Below the pieces are notes generated by a model. That model did no database searches and was not told the origin of the DNA. It worked only from the letters and a program-made list of their open reading frames with translations. Both the position numbers and the translations under genes were made by a program. A stretch of DNA of 64,000 nt from UBA961 sp014191195 (GTDB taxonomy: Bacteria > Bacteroidota > Ignavibacteria > Kapaibacteriales > UBA961): positions 1,922,001 through 1,986,000 of the forward strand of contig OZ123195.1 of the NCBI GenBank assembly GCA_964204605.1, read 5' to 3'. Below, piece by piece: positions 46,490 through 56,394 of this stretch; positions within the stretch are counted from its first letter, which is position 1, and the number at the start of each line of letters is the position of its first letter.

Positions 46490-48685
46490 TTAATGATGTA
46501 TAATAAATGGAATATAGCTCTTTATACCTTTTTGATCCATGATCATATAATAAGATCCATTACTTAATGTTGAACAATCATAAAGAGAAGATGAATGTAC
46601 TTTGCTGATTCCGGAACCAATCAATATTCCATCCATAGAATAGATATTCCACTTACTATCATTTGTATCGTTTTCTGAAGAAATTGTTAGTGTATGATTA
46701 GCTGGATTTGGGTAAACCTTTGTGTGTAAAGGATTTAGAGCATTATCTGACAAAGAAGATAGATTCAATAAATAATATAAATAATTACTCAAGAGGGTTT
46801 GTCTAATAGCTAAACCTGATGCTCCAGAACCTGCACATTCTGTTGGAAATCCCTGATATATCGCTCTTGTACCTGTTGAACTTTGAATTTTAACAGCAGC
46901 AATATTGAGTGGTTCTTGTAAGACATCACTATTAAAATGTAATATTGGTTGAGCTATTGATGAATCCAACACTTTAATGCAATCAATCCATATTGATTTA
47001 TATTCATTTGATTCCTCATTCACCATAAATGATATACCATTTGTAATCTTAGTATCTCCAGTTCCTTGTAAGCCAAATGGAATTTCTTTTCGATTTGTTG
47101 CATCCCATAATAATGGCTGCCATGGATATTCTTCTCCTGTAATTCCAAATGTTTTATTCCATACATTTTTTATACTTGTTGATAGTATTGGCGGATAATT
47201 ATCAGCAACTAGCCATAAATTCATGGGAGACCACATCAACATTGGTTTGCCAGCTTTAAAAATAGACTCAAAAAATGGTAACAATTTTTTTGTTCCATAG
47301 ATTAATGAAGTTCTACTTGAATATGATTCACCTATAATAAATGCTTCTGCTCCACTAAAATCAAATGATGAATAATTACTATCATTTAATGAAACAATTG
47401 CAATTCTATCTTTAAATACTTCATTCGATTTAATATCATTATATGTTGATAACACTGCGTTTTTATCTGTTGCATCAAATTTTACTAATACAATTTTTTG
47501 TTCTTTTGATATAACCGATGTCCTTGTTGATGTTGGTAATCCACGAATATTATCCTTAGGAATAACTAGTGCAGAAACCACATAATTTGCAGCTCCAATT
47601 CCTGCTCCAGCTATTGTCTGTAACTCCACATTTGCCGATGATTTGGCTGGTATTTCAACAATAGAAGGGTTTAAAGTGTATTTCCAATCTTCTGTTATCA
47701 CACTTTCATTTTCATTGATAGACACTGATACAGATACTGGAAATTCTCTTTTATTGGTAAGTTTTATGATTTGTTTATGAACAGTTCCTGGTAATATCTG
47801 AGTAGGTGGATTCATACATTTAATATCAACTGAAACATATTGAGATTTTGGAGTAGCTTGTTTTCCTGCACTTGATGCATTCAGAATTTCATATCCATTA
47901 GATGTTTCTTGAATCCATGCGGCAACCCAACAATTTGATACATTTGATATCTTTATTGTGCTTAATGGTATTGTAAATGTATAGCTATACTTATCTTGAA
48001 AAAACACCCCCGTCTCTGGTAATGTGCCTGCTATACCAGCTATACCAGCTCCATATCCTCTTAATACATTAATATGAGAATAGTTAGTTATGGAAGATGG
48101 CTGATAATAGTATGGATGAGCCTCATATCCAGATGCATTGCTTACATAATTTGATTGATCATATAATTTTCCAGTCCCAGTAACTCCATCTTCTATAATT
48201 GCACAATTGAATGCTAAAGGACGATTGATATCTTCGAAAAACTCTGCTTTGACAGTAATTTTAATTTCTTTTGCAATTGTGTCTATTTTCCATTCCGTAA
48301 TACTAATATCCACCGGAGCCGTCTGCTTCATTGAATTTGTATCAATAATCGATGTCCAAGAAGAAGGATGAATTCCATATCCACTATTACCATTAATTGT
48401 ATAGGTTTTTCTATTTATTACTCCACTTGGATATCCAGTAATTTTATGCTCTTTAGCTAATTGTTGTTGTATTGGTAATGCCATTCCATCTTGATTATGT
48501 ACTGCTATTGGAATTACTCTATCTGCATAGTCTGCATGTAAATCCTCCAAAGCTTGATTCCCTAATACACACCATCCGCACCAAGCGCCTGTGTGATCTT
48601 CTATAAGAAAATTCTTTTTGGGAAATTGAGCTGATATTGTAGAAAATGTACTTACAGTAAAAATCAACAGTAAAAATTTCTTCAT
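46490..48685 (-). CDS. Omp28-related thioredoxin-fold secreted protein with type IX sorting domain
   Basis: The start at 48685 (MKKFLLLIFTVSTFSTISAQ) is preferred over the open frame to 48721, because it yields a direct signal peptide and AGGA lies upstream. About 731 residues. The N-terminal domain is thioredoxin-like, with FLIEDHTGAWCGWCVLG (CxxC at residues 36-39) and a cis-Pro-like GYPSGVI, typical of the Omp28 family. A beta-rich body follows, and the C-terminal domain contains VYPNPANHTLTI and SNGSYYMIM. The family is surface-associated in Porphyromonas. It is the first gene of the operon with the sialidase-like and chitinase genes. Confidence 0.85.
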   Translation of the reverse strand: MKKFLLLIFTVSTFSTISAQFPKKNFLIEDHTGAWCGWCVLGNQALEDLHADYADRVIPIAVHNQDGMALPIQQQLAKEHKITGYPSGVINRKTYTINGNSGYGIHPSSWTSIIDTNSMKQTAPVDISITEWKIDTIAKEIKITVKAEFFEDINRPLAFNCAIIEDGVTGTGKLYDQSNYVSNASGYEAHPYYYQPSSITNYSHINVLRGYGAGIAGIAGTLPETGVFFQDKYSYTFTIPLSTIKISNVSNCWVAAWIQETSNGYEILNASSAGKQATPKSQYVSVDIKCMNPPTQILPGTVHKQIIKLTNKREFPVSVSVSINENESVITEDWKYTLNPSIVEIPAKSSANVELQTIAGAGIGAANYVVSALVIPKDNIRGLPTSTRTSVISKEQKIVLVKFDATDKNAVLSTYNDIKSNEVFKDRIAIVSLNDSNYSSFDFSGAEAFIIGESYSSRTSLIYGTKKLLPFFESIFKAGKPMLMWSPMNLWLVADNYPPILSTSIKNVWNKTFGITGEEYPWQPLLWDATNRKEIPFGLQGTGDTKITNGISFMVNEESNEYKSIWIDCIKVLDSSIAQPILHFNSDVLQEPLNIAAVKIQSSTGTRAIYQGFPTECAGSGASGLAIRQTLLSNYLYYLLNLSSLSDNALNPLHTKVYPNPANHTLTISSENDTNDSKWNIYSMDGILIGSGISKVHSSSLYDCSTLSNGSYYMIMDQKGIKSYIPFIIHH

Positions 48686-48977
48686 TTTATAAATCCTAGT
48701 TAGTGACAAATAAATTAACATTATTTTTTTCTTAACTAAAGATCTTTATAAAACATATGTATTATTATAAAGACTAATTTGCTGTTTGTTTTCTATGATT
48801 CATATCAACTTTGTATTTCCTAGTTTACATGGATTATACAAGCTGATTAATAAAAAACCATATAAGTACACAGACTTAGTAGTTTTGACTTCATGGTGTG
48901 TATTTCTGAGGGTTTATTACATTTATAAGTAAATCGTCATAAGTCTATATATTCCAATTACTTAATATATTACCGTT

Positions 48978-49874
48978 ATGTTTCTCTCCTTTTTTCGGAT
49001 TATCTCTTTTTCATGCTTCGCGATGATTAACTGTTATGCTTATACAAACACACCTTCTAATTCGGATGACATTCATAATTCCTCAATTCATGTTTCGATT
49101 ATTAAAAAGCTAATTAAATATGTTGGACAAGGTAATATTTCAGATATTTTACCATTATATACAGATTCAGTTTCCTATACTTTTTCAAATGGATCTTCCT
49201 TTCATGGAAATACATTTGAATGGATACAATTTTTACAAAAATGGAGATCTTCTAAAGATACTCTTATTCCAAACATATGCTCTATGATTGTATCTAAAGA
49301 TAGTTTGTCAGAATTTATAGAGGTACATCATTCATGGGTTTCTTCTGAAGCAGGCATATTAGACACCATTATTAGAACTTCTGTCTTCAGGTTTAATAAT
49401 AATTCAATACAAAGTGTATCACAATATGATAGACCCTTCTTTTCTTCATATGAACAATTACAATGCAGCAATTCTATTATATATGCTGATAGTTCTGTAA
49501 ATGATTTAATACACAATATTCTTACTCAATTATTGGCTTGTGAGAATACTTCTTCTTGGACAAAAAATAAACATCTCTTTAATGATAAGTCCCTATCTGT
49601 ATATCATTCAAATAACAGTATACAAGCTGGGAAAACCGAAACTGTTCTTGATGCTCTAGATGCATCATCTAAAGGTTTTACTTCTATAAACAGTATGTTG
49701 TCTAATTATTATACATATTCAATAAACAATTCAATATATATATCCCTTTATGGATCACGATCTACAATAGATATATCCATGAAAATGCAAAAGAATTTAT
49801 TTCATAGAATCATTGCTTTAGATTCAAATAAAAGTATCGTCTATATATTAGCAAAATCACAAAAAGACAAATAA
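48978..49874 (+). CDS. Secreted NTF2/SnoaL-like protein
   Basis: A 298-residue protein with a signal peptide (IISFSCFAMINCYAY). Residues ~35-145 fit an NTF2-like fold used in SnoaL-type proteins: IIKKLIKYVGQGNISDILPL, then YTDSVSYTFSNGSSFHGNT, and a strand pair ending in FRFNNNSIQSVSQYD. The second half (from about 165) may be a degenerate second copy. No catalytic residues are evident. It is divergent from the Omp28-like gene across 292 bases and lies 82 bases before mnmG. Confidence 0.55.
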   Translation: MFLSFFRIISFSCFAMINCYAYTNTPSNSDDIHNSSIHVSIIKKLIKYVGQGNISDILPLYTDSVSYTFSNGSSFHGNTFEWIQFLQKWRSSKDTLIPNICSMIVSKDSLSEFIEVHHSWVSSEAGILDTIIRTSVFRFNNNSIQSVSQYDRPFFSSYEQLQCSNSIIYADSSVNDLIHNILTQLLACENTSSWTKNKHLFNDKSLSVYHSNNSIQAGKTETVLDALDASSKGFTSINSMLSNYYTYSINNSIYISLYGSRSTIDISMKMQKNLFHRIIALDSNKSIVYILAKSQKDK

Positions 49875-49937
49875 TCTGGGAATGAACTCAATACAAATCA
49901 CAATAACATGTATTTTTGTATATATAATTTTAAAAAC

Positions 49938-49951
49938 GTTTCACGTGAAAC
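49938..49951. promoter_or_regulatory. parS-like centromere site (ParB/Spo0J binding)
   Basis: The sequence GTTTCACGTGAAAC is a perfect 14-bp palindrome identical to the core of the broadly conserved bacterial parS site; with flanks it matches the 16-bp TGTTTCACGTGAAACA at 15 positions. It sits 4 bases before the mnmG start, and parS sites near gidA (mnmG) are well known close to chromosome origins. parA and parB are not in the window. Confidence 0.85.
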
Positions 49952-49955
49952 ATAC

Positions 49956-51809
49956 ATGACAAATTCTTTTGATGTAATAGTAATTGGTGGTGGCCATGCA
50001 GGTATAGAAGCTTGTATTGCAACTGCTAAAATGGGGTGTAATACAGCACTTATTTCTATGAGTGTAGATACCATTGGTAGATTATCTTGTAATCCTTCAA
50101 TTGGTGGGTCAGCTAAAGGACATCTGGTAAAAGAAATTGATGCTATTGGTGGTGTTATGCCATTGATTGCTGATAGAAGTGGTTTGCAGTTTAAAATGTT
50201 GAATACTTCTAAAGGACCCGCTATATGGTCGCCTAGATCTCAAAATGACAAATATCTTTATCCATATTATGCTCAACAAATATTAAAAGAGACAAAGAAT
50301 CTTACATTAATCAAAGGTACAGTTTCACAAATTTTGTGCGACAACAATACTATCAAAGGGATTGTCTTGCAGGGTGAAACAATATATTGTAAAGCATTAA
50401 TATTGTGTGGTGGAACATTTTTGAATGGAAAGCTTTATACTGGACAGGAAGTTACAGAAGGTGGAAGAGTTCAAGAGAAATCTGCAATAGGATTATCAGA
50501 TTCATTATCTACATTTGGATTAGAAATAGGAAGATTAAAAACAGGAACACCCCCTAGAATATATTCATCAAGTGTAGATTTTAGCAAAACCAAGATAGAA
50601 TGTGGTGATAATCCACCAATTCCATTTTCTCATAAATCTCAACGAGTAAAAAATAGTATTGTATGTTATTCCACACATACAAATGAAAATACGCATGAAA
50701 TACTCCAACAAGGATTTATAGATTCGCCAATGTTTACAGGGTTAATAACAGGCAGAGGCCCGCGCTATTGTCCGTCAATTGAAGATAAAATATATAGATT
50801 TCAAGACAGGACTTCGCATCAAATAGTATTAGAACCAGAAGCATTACAATCAAATACAATATATGTAAATGGATTTTCTACAAGTCTGCCAAAAGACATC
50901 CAAGAAAGAGCATTAAAAACAATTCCTGGTTTAGAACATGCAATTATTGAAAAATATGGATATGCAGTAGAATATGATTTCTTCTATCCTTATCAATTGC
51001 ATTATACATTAGAAAGTAGGAAGATACATGGTTTATATATGGCAGGACAAATTAATGGTACTTCTGGCTATGAAGAAGCTGCATCTCAAGGATTAATAGC
51101 TGGTATAAATGCTGCATCAAAAATAAAAGGACTCCCCGAATTAATTTTAAGTAGAGCTGATGCCTATATTGGTGTTATGATTGATGATCTGGTAAATAAA
51201 AGTAGCGATGAGCCATATAGGATTTTTACATCGTTGGCTGAGTATAGATTATTATTAAGACAAGACAATGCATTTGAAAGATTATATGATAAAACAAGTG
51301 TTTATGGACTACATAATGGTAGCCAAGTCCATGTCTTACATAGACTTATCGCAAAAAATAAAATGTTATCTGAAATTAGAAATATCAAAATAGACAAAGA
51401 AACAGCAAATACTATTTATGCTTCAGTTGGGGAATCAATCACAAAAGAATCTGAACAATTAATATCAATGTGTAAAAGACCAGCTATAACGTTATCACTG
51501 ATTCGTGAAAATTCTTCTGCTTTAAATCAGTGGAAAGGCACGACTTTTGATAGCATTTTAAAACAAGCAGAAATTGAGATCAAATATGAAGGTTATATTG
51601 CTAGACATTTAGTTGAGATTTCAAAATTCAAAGAACTTGAAAACAAGCTAATTCCTGACAATTATGATTTTTCACGGGTACATTCACTTTCTAAAGAAAG
51701 TAAAGAGAAATTAATGAAAATTAAACCTATATCAATAGGACAAGCCTCTAGAATACCCGGTGTATCACCAACAGATATATCTCTATTGGTTATAGCATTG
51801 AAACGTTAG
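49956..51809 (+). CDS. mnmG: tRNA uridine-5-carboxymethylaminomethyl(34) synthesis enzyme MnmG
   Basis: The frame is open from 49908, but the start at 49956 (MTNSFDVIVIGGGHAGIEA) matches the family and keeps the parS palindrome outside the gene. The 617-residue flavoprotein shows the FAD-binding GGGHAG, CNPSIGGSAKGHLVKEIDA, LKTGTPPRI, GRGPRYCPSIEDK and AGQINGTSGYEEAA motifs. With MnmE it installs the cmnm5 group on wobble uridine. mnmE lies 18 kb away. Confidence 0.97.
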   Translation: MTNSFDVIVIGGGHAGIEACIATAKMGCNTALISMSVDTIGRLSCNPSIGGSAKGHLVKEIDAIGGVMPLIADRSGLQFKMLNTSKGPAIWSPRSQNDKYLYPYYAQQILKETKNLTLIKGTVSQILCDNNTIKGIVLQGETIYCKALILCGGTFLNGKLYTGQEVTEGGRVQEKSAIGLSDSLSTFGLEIGRLKTGTPPRIYSSSVDFSKTKIECGDNPPIPFSHKSQRVKNSIVCYSTHTNENTHEILQQGFIDSPMFTGLITGRGPRYCPSIEDKIYRFQDRTSHQIVLEPEALQSNTIYVNGFSTSLPKDIQERALKTIPGLEHAIIEKYGYAVEYDFFYPYQLHYTLESRKIHGLYMAGQINGTSGYEEAASQGLIAGINAASKIKGLPELILSRADAYIGVMIDDLVNKSSDEPYRIFTSLAEYRLLLRQDNAFERLYDKTSVYGLHNGSQVHVLHRLIAKNKMLSEIRNIKIDKETANTIYASVGESITKESEQLISMCKRPAITLSLIRENSSALNQWKGTTFDSILKQAEIEIKYEGYIARHLVEISKFKELENKLIPDNYDFSRVHSLSKESKEKLMKIKPISIGQASRIPGVSPTDISLLVIALKR

Positions 51810-51865
51810 TGTTTCAAATAAGTCCATTTCTGGATTCAATCACATAGCAATTATTGGCATACATA

Positions 51866-52810
51866 GTGAATAACAATTACACAGTTATTGGTATTGACGG
51901 CGGTGGTTCTAAAACACGCGGTCGTTTAGTATATGGTGAACAACAAGTTCAAAGAGTTATTGGGTCTACACGTGTAGGTGTGGTTGGCTTTACCGAAGCC
52001 TGTGAAAGGGTTGTACAATTATTGGTGGATTTAACCAATGATGCTGGAATAGACAAATCCGAAATTGATGCTGTGGTAGTTGGTGTTGCAGGTATTTGGT
52101 TAGAAGAAGAGAGACAAAGATTTGCACATCTACTAAGAATTATTGCACGGGATTCAGGTTTTAATCTTCATGATTTAATAGCAACCAGTGATGCAGAAAT
52201 TGCATTAAGAGGTGCATTTGGATCGGAAGCAGGAATAATGTTAATAGCTGGAACTGGTACAATTACACTTGGTAAAAATAAACAAGGTGATTTGATAAGA
52301 TCTGGTGGTTGGGGAATAGAAATTGATGATGAAGGAAGTGGGGCTTGGATTGGTAAGAAGGGTTTATCTGCTTGTGTTAAAGCTATAGATGGAAGAGGTA
52401 TTCCAACATCATTATTACAAAAGTTAGCAGATCGATATCCTCAAATATCTCTAATTTTTCCAAGAACCATAGTTTCAGCTTTTATGGATAAAGTATTTGA
52501 ATATCATCATTTAACACAGATGGTTCTAGAAGAAGCTGAAAACGGTGATAGTGTTTGTTTAGAAATAGTTAAAGAAGCAGCAGATCGTTTACATGAAAAT
52601 ATCATAGCTGTTGCAAAGAATATACCCGGTAATCATTTACCAGTATCTTTTCTTGGTGGTTTATTAGAAAACAACACATTAATTGCACGCGAATTACTTA
52701 ATAAAATAAAAGAAAAAGATAGTTTTAATGTTGTAGACCCAAAAGGTACAGCTTTAGATGGTGCAATCGAATATTGTTTTGAATTAGTAGCAAAGTCAGA
52801 GGATATATAA
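51866..52810 (+). CDS. BadF/BadG-type ATPase, probable N-acetylglucosamine kinase
   Basis: There is no ATG: candidate starts are TTG at 51854 and GTG at 51866 (MNNNYTVIGIDGGGSKTRGR); the GTG is preferred because the family starts close to the phosphate-binding motif. About 314 residues with the actin-like ATPase motifs GIDGGGSKT, LIAGTGTITLG and GGWGIEIDDEGSGAWIG. Members phosphorylate N-acetylglucosamine or act in other sugar and acyl-CoA systems. Chitinase and anhydro-MurNAc kinase genes nearby favour an amino-sugar substrate. Its stop overlaps the next start (TAATG). Confidence 0.8.
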   Translation: MNNNYTVIGIDGGGSKTRGRLVYGEQQVQRVIGSTRVGVVGFTEACERVVQLLVDLTNDAGIDKSEIDAVVVGVAGIWLEEERQRFAHLLRIIARDSGFNLHDLIATSDAEIALRGAFGSEAGIMLIAGTGTITLGKNKQGDLIRSGGWGIEIDDEGSGAWIGKKGLSACVKAIDGRGIPTSLLQKLADRYPQISLIFPRTIVSAFMDKVFEYHHLTQMVLEEAENGDSVCLEIVKEAADRLHENIIAVAKNIPGNHLPVSFLGGLLENNTLIARELLNKIKEKDSFNVVDPKGTALDGAIEYCFELVAKSEDI

Positions 52811-54090
52811 TGAAAGTAATAGTAACACTAATAGTATTATGTGTTTTGGGTATAACTTTATATGCACAGCCAAATCAAAATGATGTAAATATAGAAGTAA
52901 CAAGAAGAGTTAGTTTGGAATTATTGGGTCCTAATAGTGGTCCATTTATGCAACCTTTAACAGAAACCTTAAATGCAACAGCAAATGCACGGTTTTTTAG
53001 GACAGCAGAAATACCGGATACTGGTTTATATATCAGGGCAAGTTTGGGAGGAATGGTTGGTTTTGTTAGAGACAATCAAAAAACATATACGCCTGTTGCA
53101 CCTGTCATTTCTGATACAGCTTTTCTTAATCTAATTAGAAGTGGAAATTTAGTACAAATTAATCTCTTAAATCCAGCAGCAACAGTAATTAGAGACACAA
53201 CAGGATTAGTAGTAGCAATTATGAAATACTTGTTTTGGAAAGGCTTAAAAGATCCAACAAGTGGTTTTGATTTTCCTAAAGATGCTGCTACTGTCTATGG
53301 AAACTTAGATAGAAAGTTTGTGATTGGAAAAGAATATCTAACAAAGCAAATAACTGCTCCTGTAGATTCGGGTGGAGATATTTACTTAAGCAATATCTAT
53401 AAATTGTTATCGCCAGCGCTTCAAACAAGTATTCTATCTACGGTTACTGGTTTACCTAATTATCTTACTCTAGCTAAAGGAGCTAATGTTAATACGGTTA
53501 TGGCTGGTGTTCCACAATTTGAAATCGGTTCTTTATATGGCACAGAATTATTGGTTCGATTTGTACCGCCAATTAAATATGACACAGTAGTTGGAAAGTT
53601 TGCGTTTTGGGGTATTGGATTAAAACACAGTATTAATAAATATTGGAAAAATGCGCCAATAAACCTATCTACTCAATTGGTATATCAAGGAAGTACAATA
53701 GAAAACTCTGTAGGTGCTACTAATTCTCAATTAAAAGCATTTACAAGTATCTATGGGATAAATGTTCAAGGATCTAAAGAATGGAAAGGCTGGAATTTCT
53801 ATGGTGGTTTTTCTTATGAAACAATAAAGATACATACTGATTTTACCTATTATCTGCCTAAAGAACTACAAAGACAATTAGGATTGCTTCCTTTAGATTC
53901 TGATGATCCAAGACCTCCAATGTATCCCGGCGATCAAAAACCGCAGTATGCTAATGTTACATTTACAGATAATGCAGTAAAACTTACGATGGGTGTTTGC
54001 AGGAAATTTGGCCCATTTGGCGTCTTTTTAGATTATAGTATCACAAAGTTTAATATTTTCACCTTTGGTATAGATTATGCAATCCTTTAA
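52810..54090 (+). CDS. Secreted outer membrane beta-barrel-like protein (DUF6588-like)
   Basis: A 426-residue protein with a signal peptide (MKVIVTLIVLCVLGITLYAQ). The C-terminal half has alternating amphipathic strands (FAFWGIGLKHSINKYW, INLSTQLVYQ, WKGWNFYGGFSYETIKI, FGPFGVFLDYSITKFNIFTFGIDYAIL), consistent with an outer membrane barrel. The GIGLKHSI stretch recalls DUF6588 proteins of Bacteroidota. It is coupled to the upstream kinase-like gene by a one-base stop/start overlap and overlaps the convergent DUF1573 gene by 4 bases. The role is unknown. Confidence 0.6.
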   Translation: MKVIVTLIVLCVLGITLYAQPNQNDVNIEVTRRVSLELLGPNSGPFMQPLTETLNATANARFFRTAEIPDTGLYIRASLGGMVGFVRDNQKTYTPVAPVISDTAFLNLIRSGNLVQINLLNPAATVIRDTTGLVVAIMKYLFWKGLKDPTSGFDFPKDAATVYGNLDRKFVIGKEYLTKQITAPVDSGGDIYLSNIYKLLSPALQTSILSTVTGLPNYLTLAKGANVNTVMAGVPQFEIGSLYGTELLVRFVPPIKYDTVVGKFAFWGIGLKHSINKYWKNAPINLSTQLVYQGSTIENSVGATNSQLKAFTSIYGINVQGSKEWKGWNFYGGFSYETIKIHTDFTYYLPKELQRQLGLLPLDSDDPRPPMYPGDQKPQYANVTFTDNAVKLTMGVCRKFGPFGVFLDYSITKFNIFTFGIDYAIL

Positions 54091-54500
54091 TGAGGATTCG
54101 AAAGAGTGTCTTTTATAAACTTTTTATTATGAAGGCTTAATGTAAATGTTTGTTCTGGAATCTTAGCATTACTTTTTACAACAAAATCTATCGTTAATAA
54201 AGAATCTTCATCCATCCTATCTGTATTTACAGATAATGATATCATTCCTTTACCCATTGGCCGTATATCGGCATTATGAACAATAACAGAAGCGCAAAAA
54301 CAAGAAGGTTTTACCTCTGTGATTTTTAAGTTCTTACCACCTTTATTTAGTATTATTATATCTTTCATAATACTCTCGCCAGGTGAAAATGTAACAACAG
54401 GTTTATCTGGTCTTATTATTAACTCAGGTGGATTTTCTGCTTTGGTATAAGTAAGAAAGACAAAAGATAAAATAAACGCTAAACGACTTAATAACTTCAT
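54087..54500 (-). CDS. DUF1573 secreted protein
   Basis: A 137-residue protein with a signal peptide (MKLLSRLAFILSFVFLTYTKAENP) and one Ig-like DUF1573 domain: PGESIMKDIIILNKGGKNLKIT, the VKPSCFC motif (usually PSCGC), then GMISLSVNTDR. The family is common in Bacteroidota, and its function is unknown. Its start abuts the dapB stop (they share a base), so the two are probably one transcript. Confidence 0.82.
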   Translation of the reverse strand: MKLLSRLAFILSFVFLTYTKAENPPELIIRPDKPVVTFSPGESIMKDIIILNKGGKNLKITEVKPSCFCASVIVHNADIRPMGKGMISLSVNTDRMDEDSLLTIDFVVKSNAKIPEQTFTLSLHNKKFIKDTLSNPH

Positions 54501-55210
54501 TAGATCAATTCCGAAAATTCATAAAACCCCTTTTTATTAGCTATTTTTTCTGCTGCAAGAATAGCACCTTGTGCAAAACCTCTTCTGTTTTTAGCAGAGT
54601 GAATCAAAGTTATAGTATCTATAGAAGAATCTGCCAAAATGGTGTGTTTACCAATAATTTCACCATTTCTAATTCCTGCTATTAACAAAGAATGAGGATC
54701 TAAAACAGCATCTTGGGGATTATGTGTGATAGTAGTTTTTTCAGGAAAACCACTTAAAACTTCTGCCGCTAACTGTAAAGAAGTACCGCTTGGAAAATCT
54801 ATTTTGTGTCTGTGATGTTCCTCTATAATAGAAATATCATATTGTCCTATAGAAGACAATAATAATGAAAGCTCTTTTGTCACTTTTCTCATTACATGAA
54901 CACCAGGAGAAAAATTACCACTATATACACAACCAATAGAATTATTAATCATACTAGATATAGAGTGTATTTTATCATACCAACCCGTTGTACCAATCAC
55001 TATGTTTTTTTTACACAAGATTGCATGTTTTATATGTGATTCTACTTCTGTTGGAAACGAAAAATCTATTAATACATCACAGTTTGGCGACATATCAGCA
55101 AGAAATAGTTTATCAGAAGTATATATTGCTGTAATTTCATGGGAAGTTTCAAGAATTAAATTCTCAATTTCTTTACCCATTTTTCCATAACCAATTAAAC
55201 CTATTTTCAT
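54500..55210 (-). CDS. dapB: 4-hydroxy-tetrahydrodipicolinate reductase
   Basis: The start at 55210 (MKIGLIGYGKMGKEI) fits the family; the frame is open to 55219 but would then overlap anmK. About 236 residues. The NAD(P)-binding GYGKMG, IGTTGWYDKI, SGNFSPGVHVM and the catalytic EEHHRHKIDFPSGT are present. It reduces tetrahydrodipicolinate in lysine and diaminopimelate synthesis. It shares an 8-base divergent gap with anmK and is coupled to the DUF1573 gene. Confidence 0.95.
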   Translation of the reverse strand: MKIGLIGYGKMGKEIENLILETSHEITAIYTSDKLFLADMSPNCDVLIDFSFPTEVESHIKHAILCKKNIVIGTTGWYDKIHSISSMINNSIGCVYSGNFSPGVHVMRKVTKELSLLLSSIGQYDISIIEEHHRHKIDFPSGTSLQLAAEVLSGFPEKTTITHNPQDAVLDPHSLLIAGIRNGEIIGKHTILADSSIDTITLIHSAKNRRGFAQGAILAAEKIANKKGFYEFSELI

Positions 55211-55218
55211 ATAACACA

Positions 55219-56394
55219 ATGAATTTTAACAATTTACATAATGAGTGGTTATCTAAACCACGAATAGTTCTGGGTATGATGAGTGGCACTTCTTTAGACG
55301 GAATCGATATTTGTGCCAGCAGTTTTTCTGTCTCTCAAAACGGAAAACACCAATTTGAATTGTTATGTTGGAAAACATATCCAATGGATCAAGAGTTAAG
55401 AGAAAATATAAAACACTGTATTCAACAAGAAATTTCAATCAAAGATATTTCTTTTCTGCAAAAAGAGATTACTCATATTCATGCACATATTGTTAATCAA
55501 TTTATTGATGAATTCTCTTTGGATAAAGATTCTATCGATTTAATAAGTGTACACGGACAAACAGTATGGCATTCTCCACCAAGTGAAAATAATAGTTATT
55601 CAGGACACACATATCAATTAATTTCTATACCTGCTCTTTCTGCTTTAACTCAAATTTGTTCTATTGGTGATTTTAGATCCGCAGATATAGCTCTTGGAGG
55701 CCAAGGTGCACCTTTGGTACCTGTTTTTGACAAAGAGTTTTTATATGATAGCCAATTGGATACTATAGCTATTAATATTGGTGGTATGGCTAATATTACC
55801 ATTATTCCAGCTGATACAACATTACAATTATCAGCTTTTGATACTGGGCCAGGTAATATTTTCATAGATGAAGCAATGATACGTTTTTTTGGAAAGAAAT
55901 ATGATAGCAATGGTTCTTTTGCTAAAGATGGTCGTAGGTTAAAGAGATTATGGGATAATCTTTGTGAATTAGAATTTATTAAAGAATTGCCACCTAAGTC
56001 TACAGGAAGAGAGTTTTTCAATAAACAGTTATTACAAGATATTTTAGAAGTGTCTTTTGTTAATACATTCCCAGGTGAAGATATAATAAGGACATTAACC
56101 GATTATACAGCATGGAGTATTGCTGAAAACATCAGATTATTTGGGCCACAAAAAGGAAGAATTTTGATTACCGGAGGCGGAGCAAATAATCCTGTTTTAG
56201 TGCAAGAATTAAAAATTCAATTACAAGGTTTTTCTTTCTATACATCAGAAGAATTAGGAATTCCTGCAGATGCCAAAGAAGCGCTTTGTTTTGCTTATTT
56301 AGGATGGAGATCTTTGGGTGGATTACCTGGATCGTTAAAAGAAGCAACAGGAATTTCAAAACCACAAATTTTAGGTTCTATAGCTTTTACTTAA
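55219..56394 (+). CDS. anmK: Anhydro-N-acetylmuramic acid kinase
   Basis: A 391-residue sugar kinase with the GMMSGTSLDGIDI phosphate-binding motif, VHGQTVWHSP, IGDFRSADIALGGQGAPLVP (with catalytic Asp), NIGGMANIT and FDTGPGNIFIDE. It phosphorylates and opens 1,6-anhydro-MurNAc released by wall turnover. It runs divergently from dapB, whose start is only 8 bases away, and overlaps rpiB by 4 bases at the 3' ends. Confidence 0.95.
   Translation: MNFNNLHNEWLSKPRIVLGMMSGTSLDGIDICASSFSVSQNGKHQFELLCWKTYPMDQELRENIKHCIQQEISIKDISFLQKEITHIHAHIVNQFIDEFSLDKDSIDLISVHGQTVWHSPPSENNSYSGHTYQLISIPALSALTQICSIGDFRSADIALGGQGAPLVPVFDKEFLYDSQLDTIAINIGGMANITIIPADTTLQLSAFDTGPGNIFIDEAMIRFFGKKYDSNGSFAKDGRRLKRLWDNLCELEFIKELPPKSTGREFFNKQLLQDILEVSFVNTFPGEDIIRTLTDYTAWSIAENIRLFGPQKGRILITGGGANNPVLVQELKIQLQGFSFYTSEELGIPADAKEALCFAYLGWRSLGGLPGSLKEATGISKPQILGSIAFT

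Noticed and set aside
55650..56021. Minus-strand ORF of 123 codons inside anmK
   Set aside because: It is antisense to conserved anmK motifs; a shadow frame.
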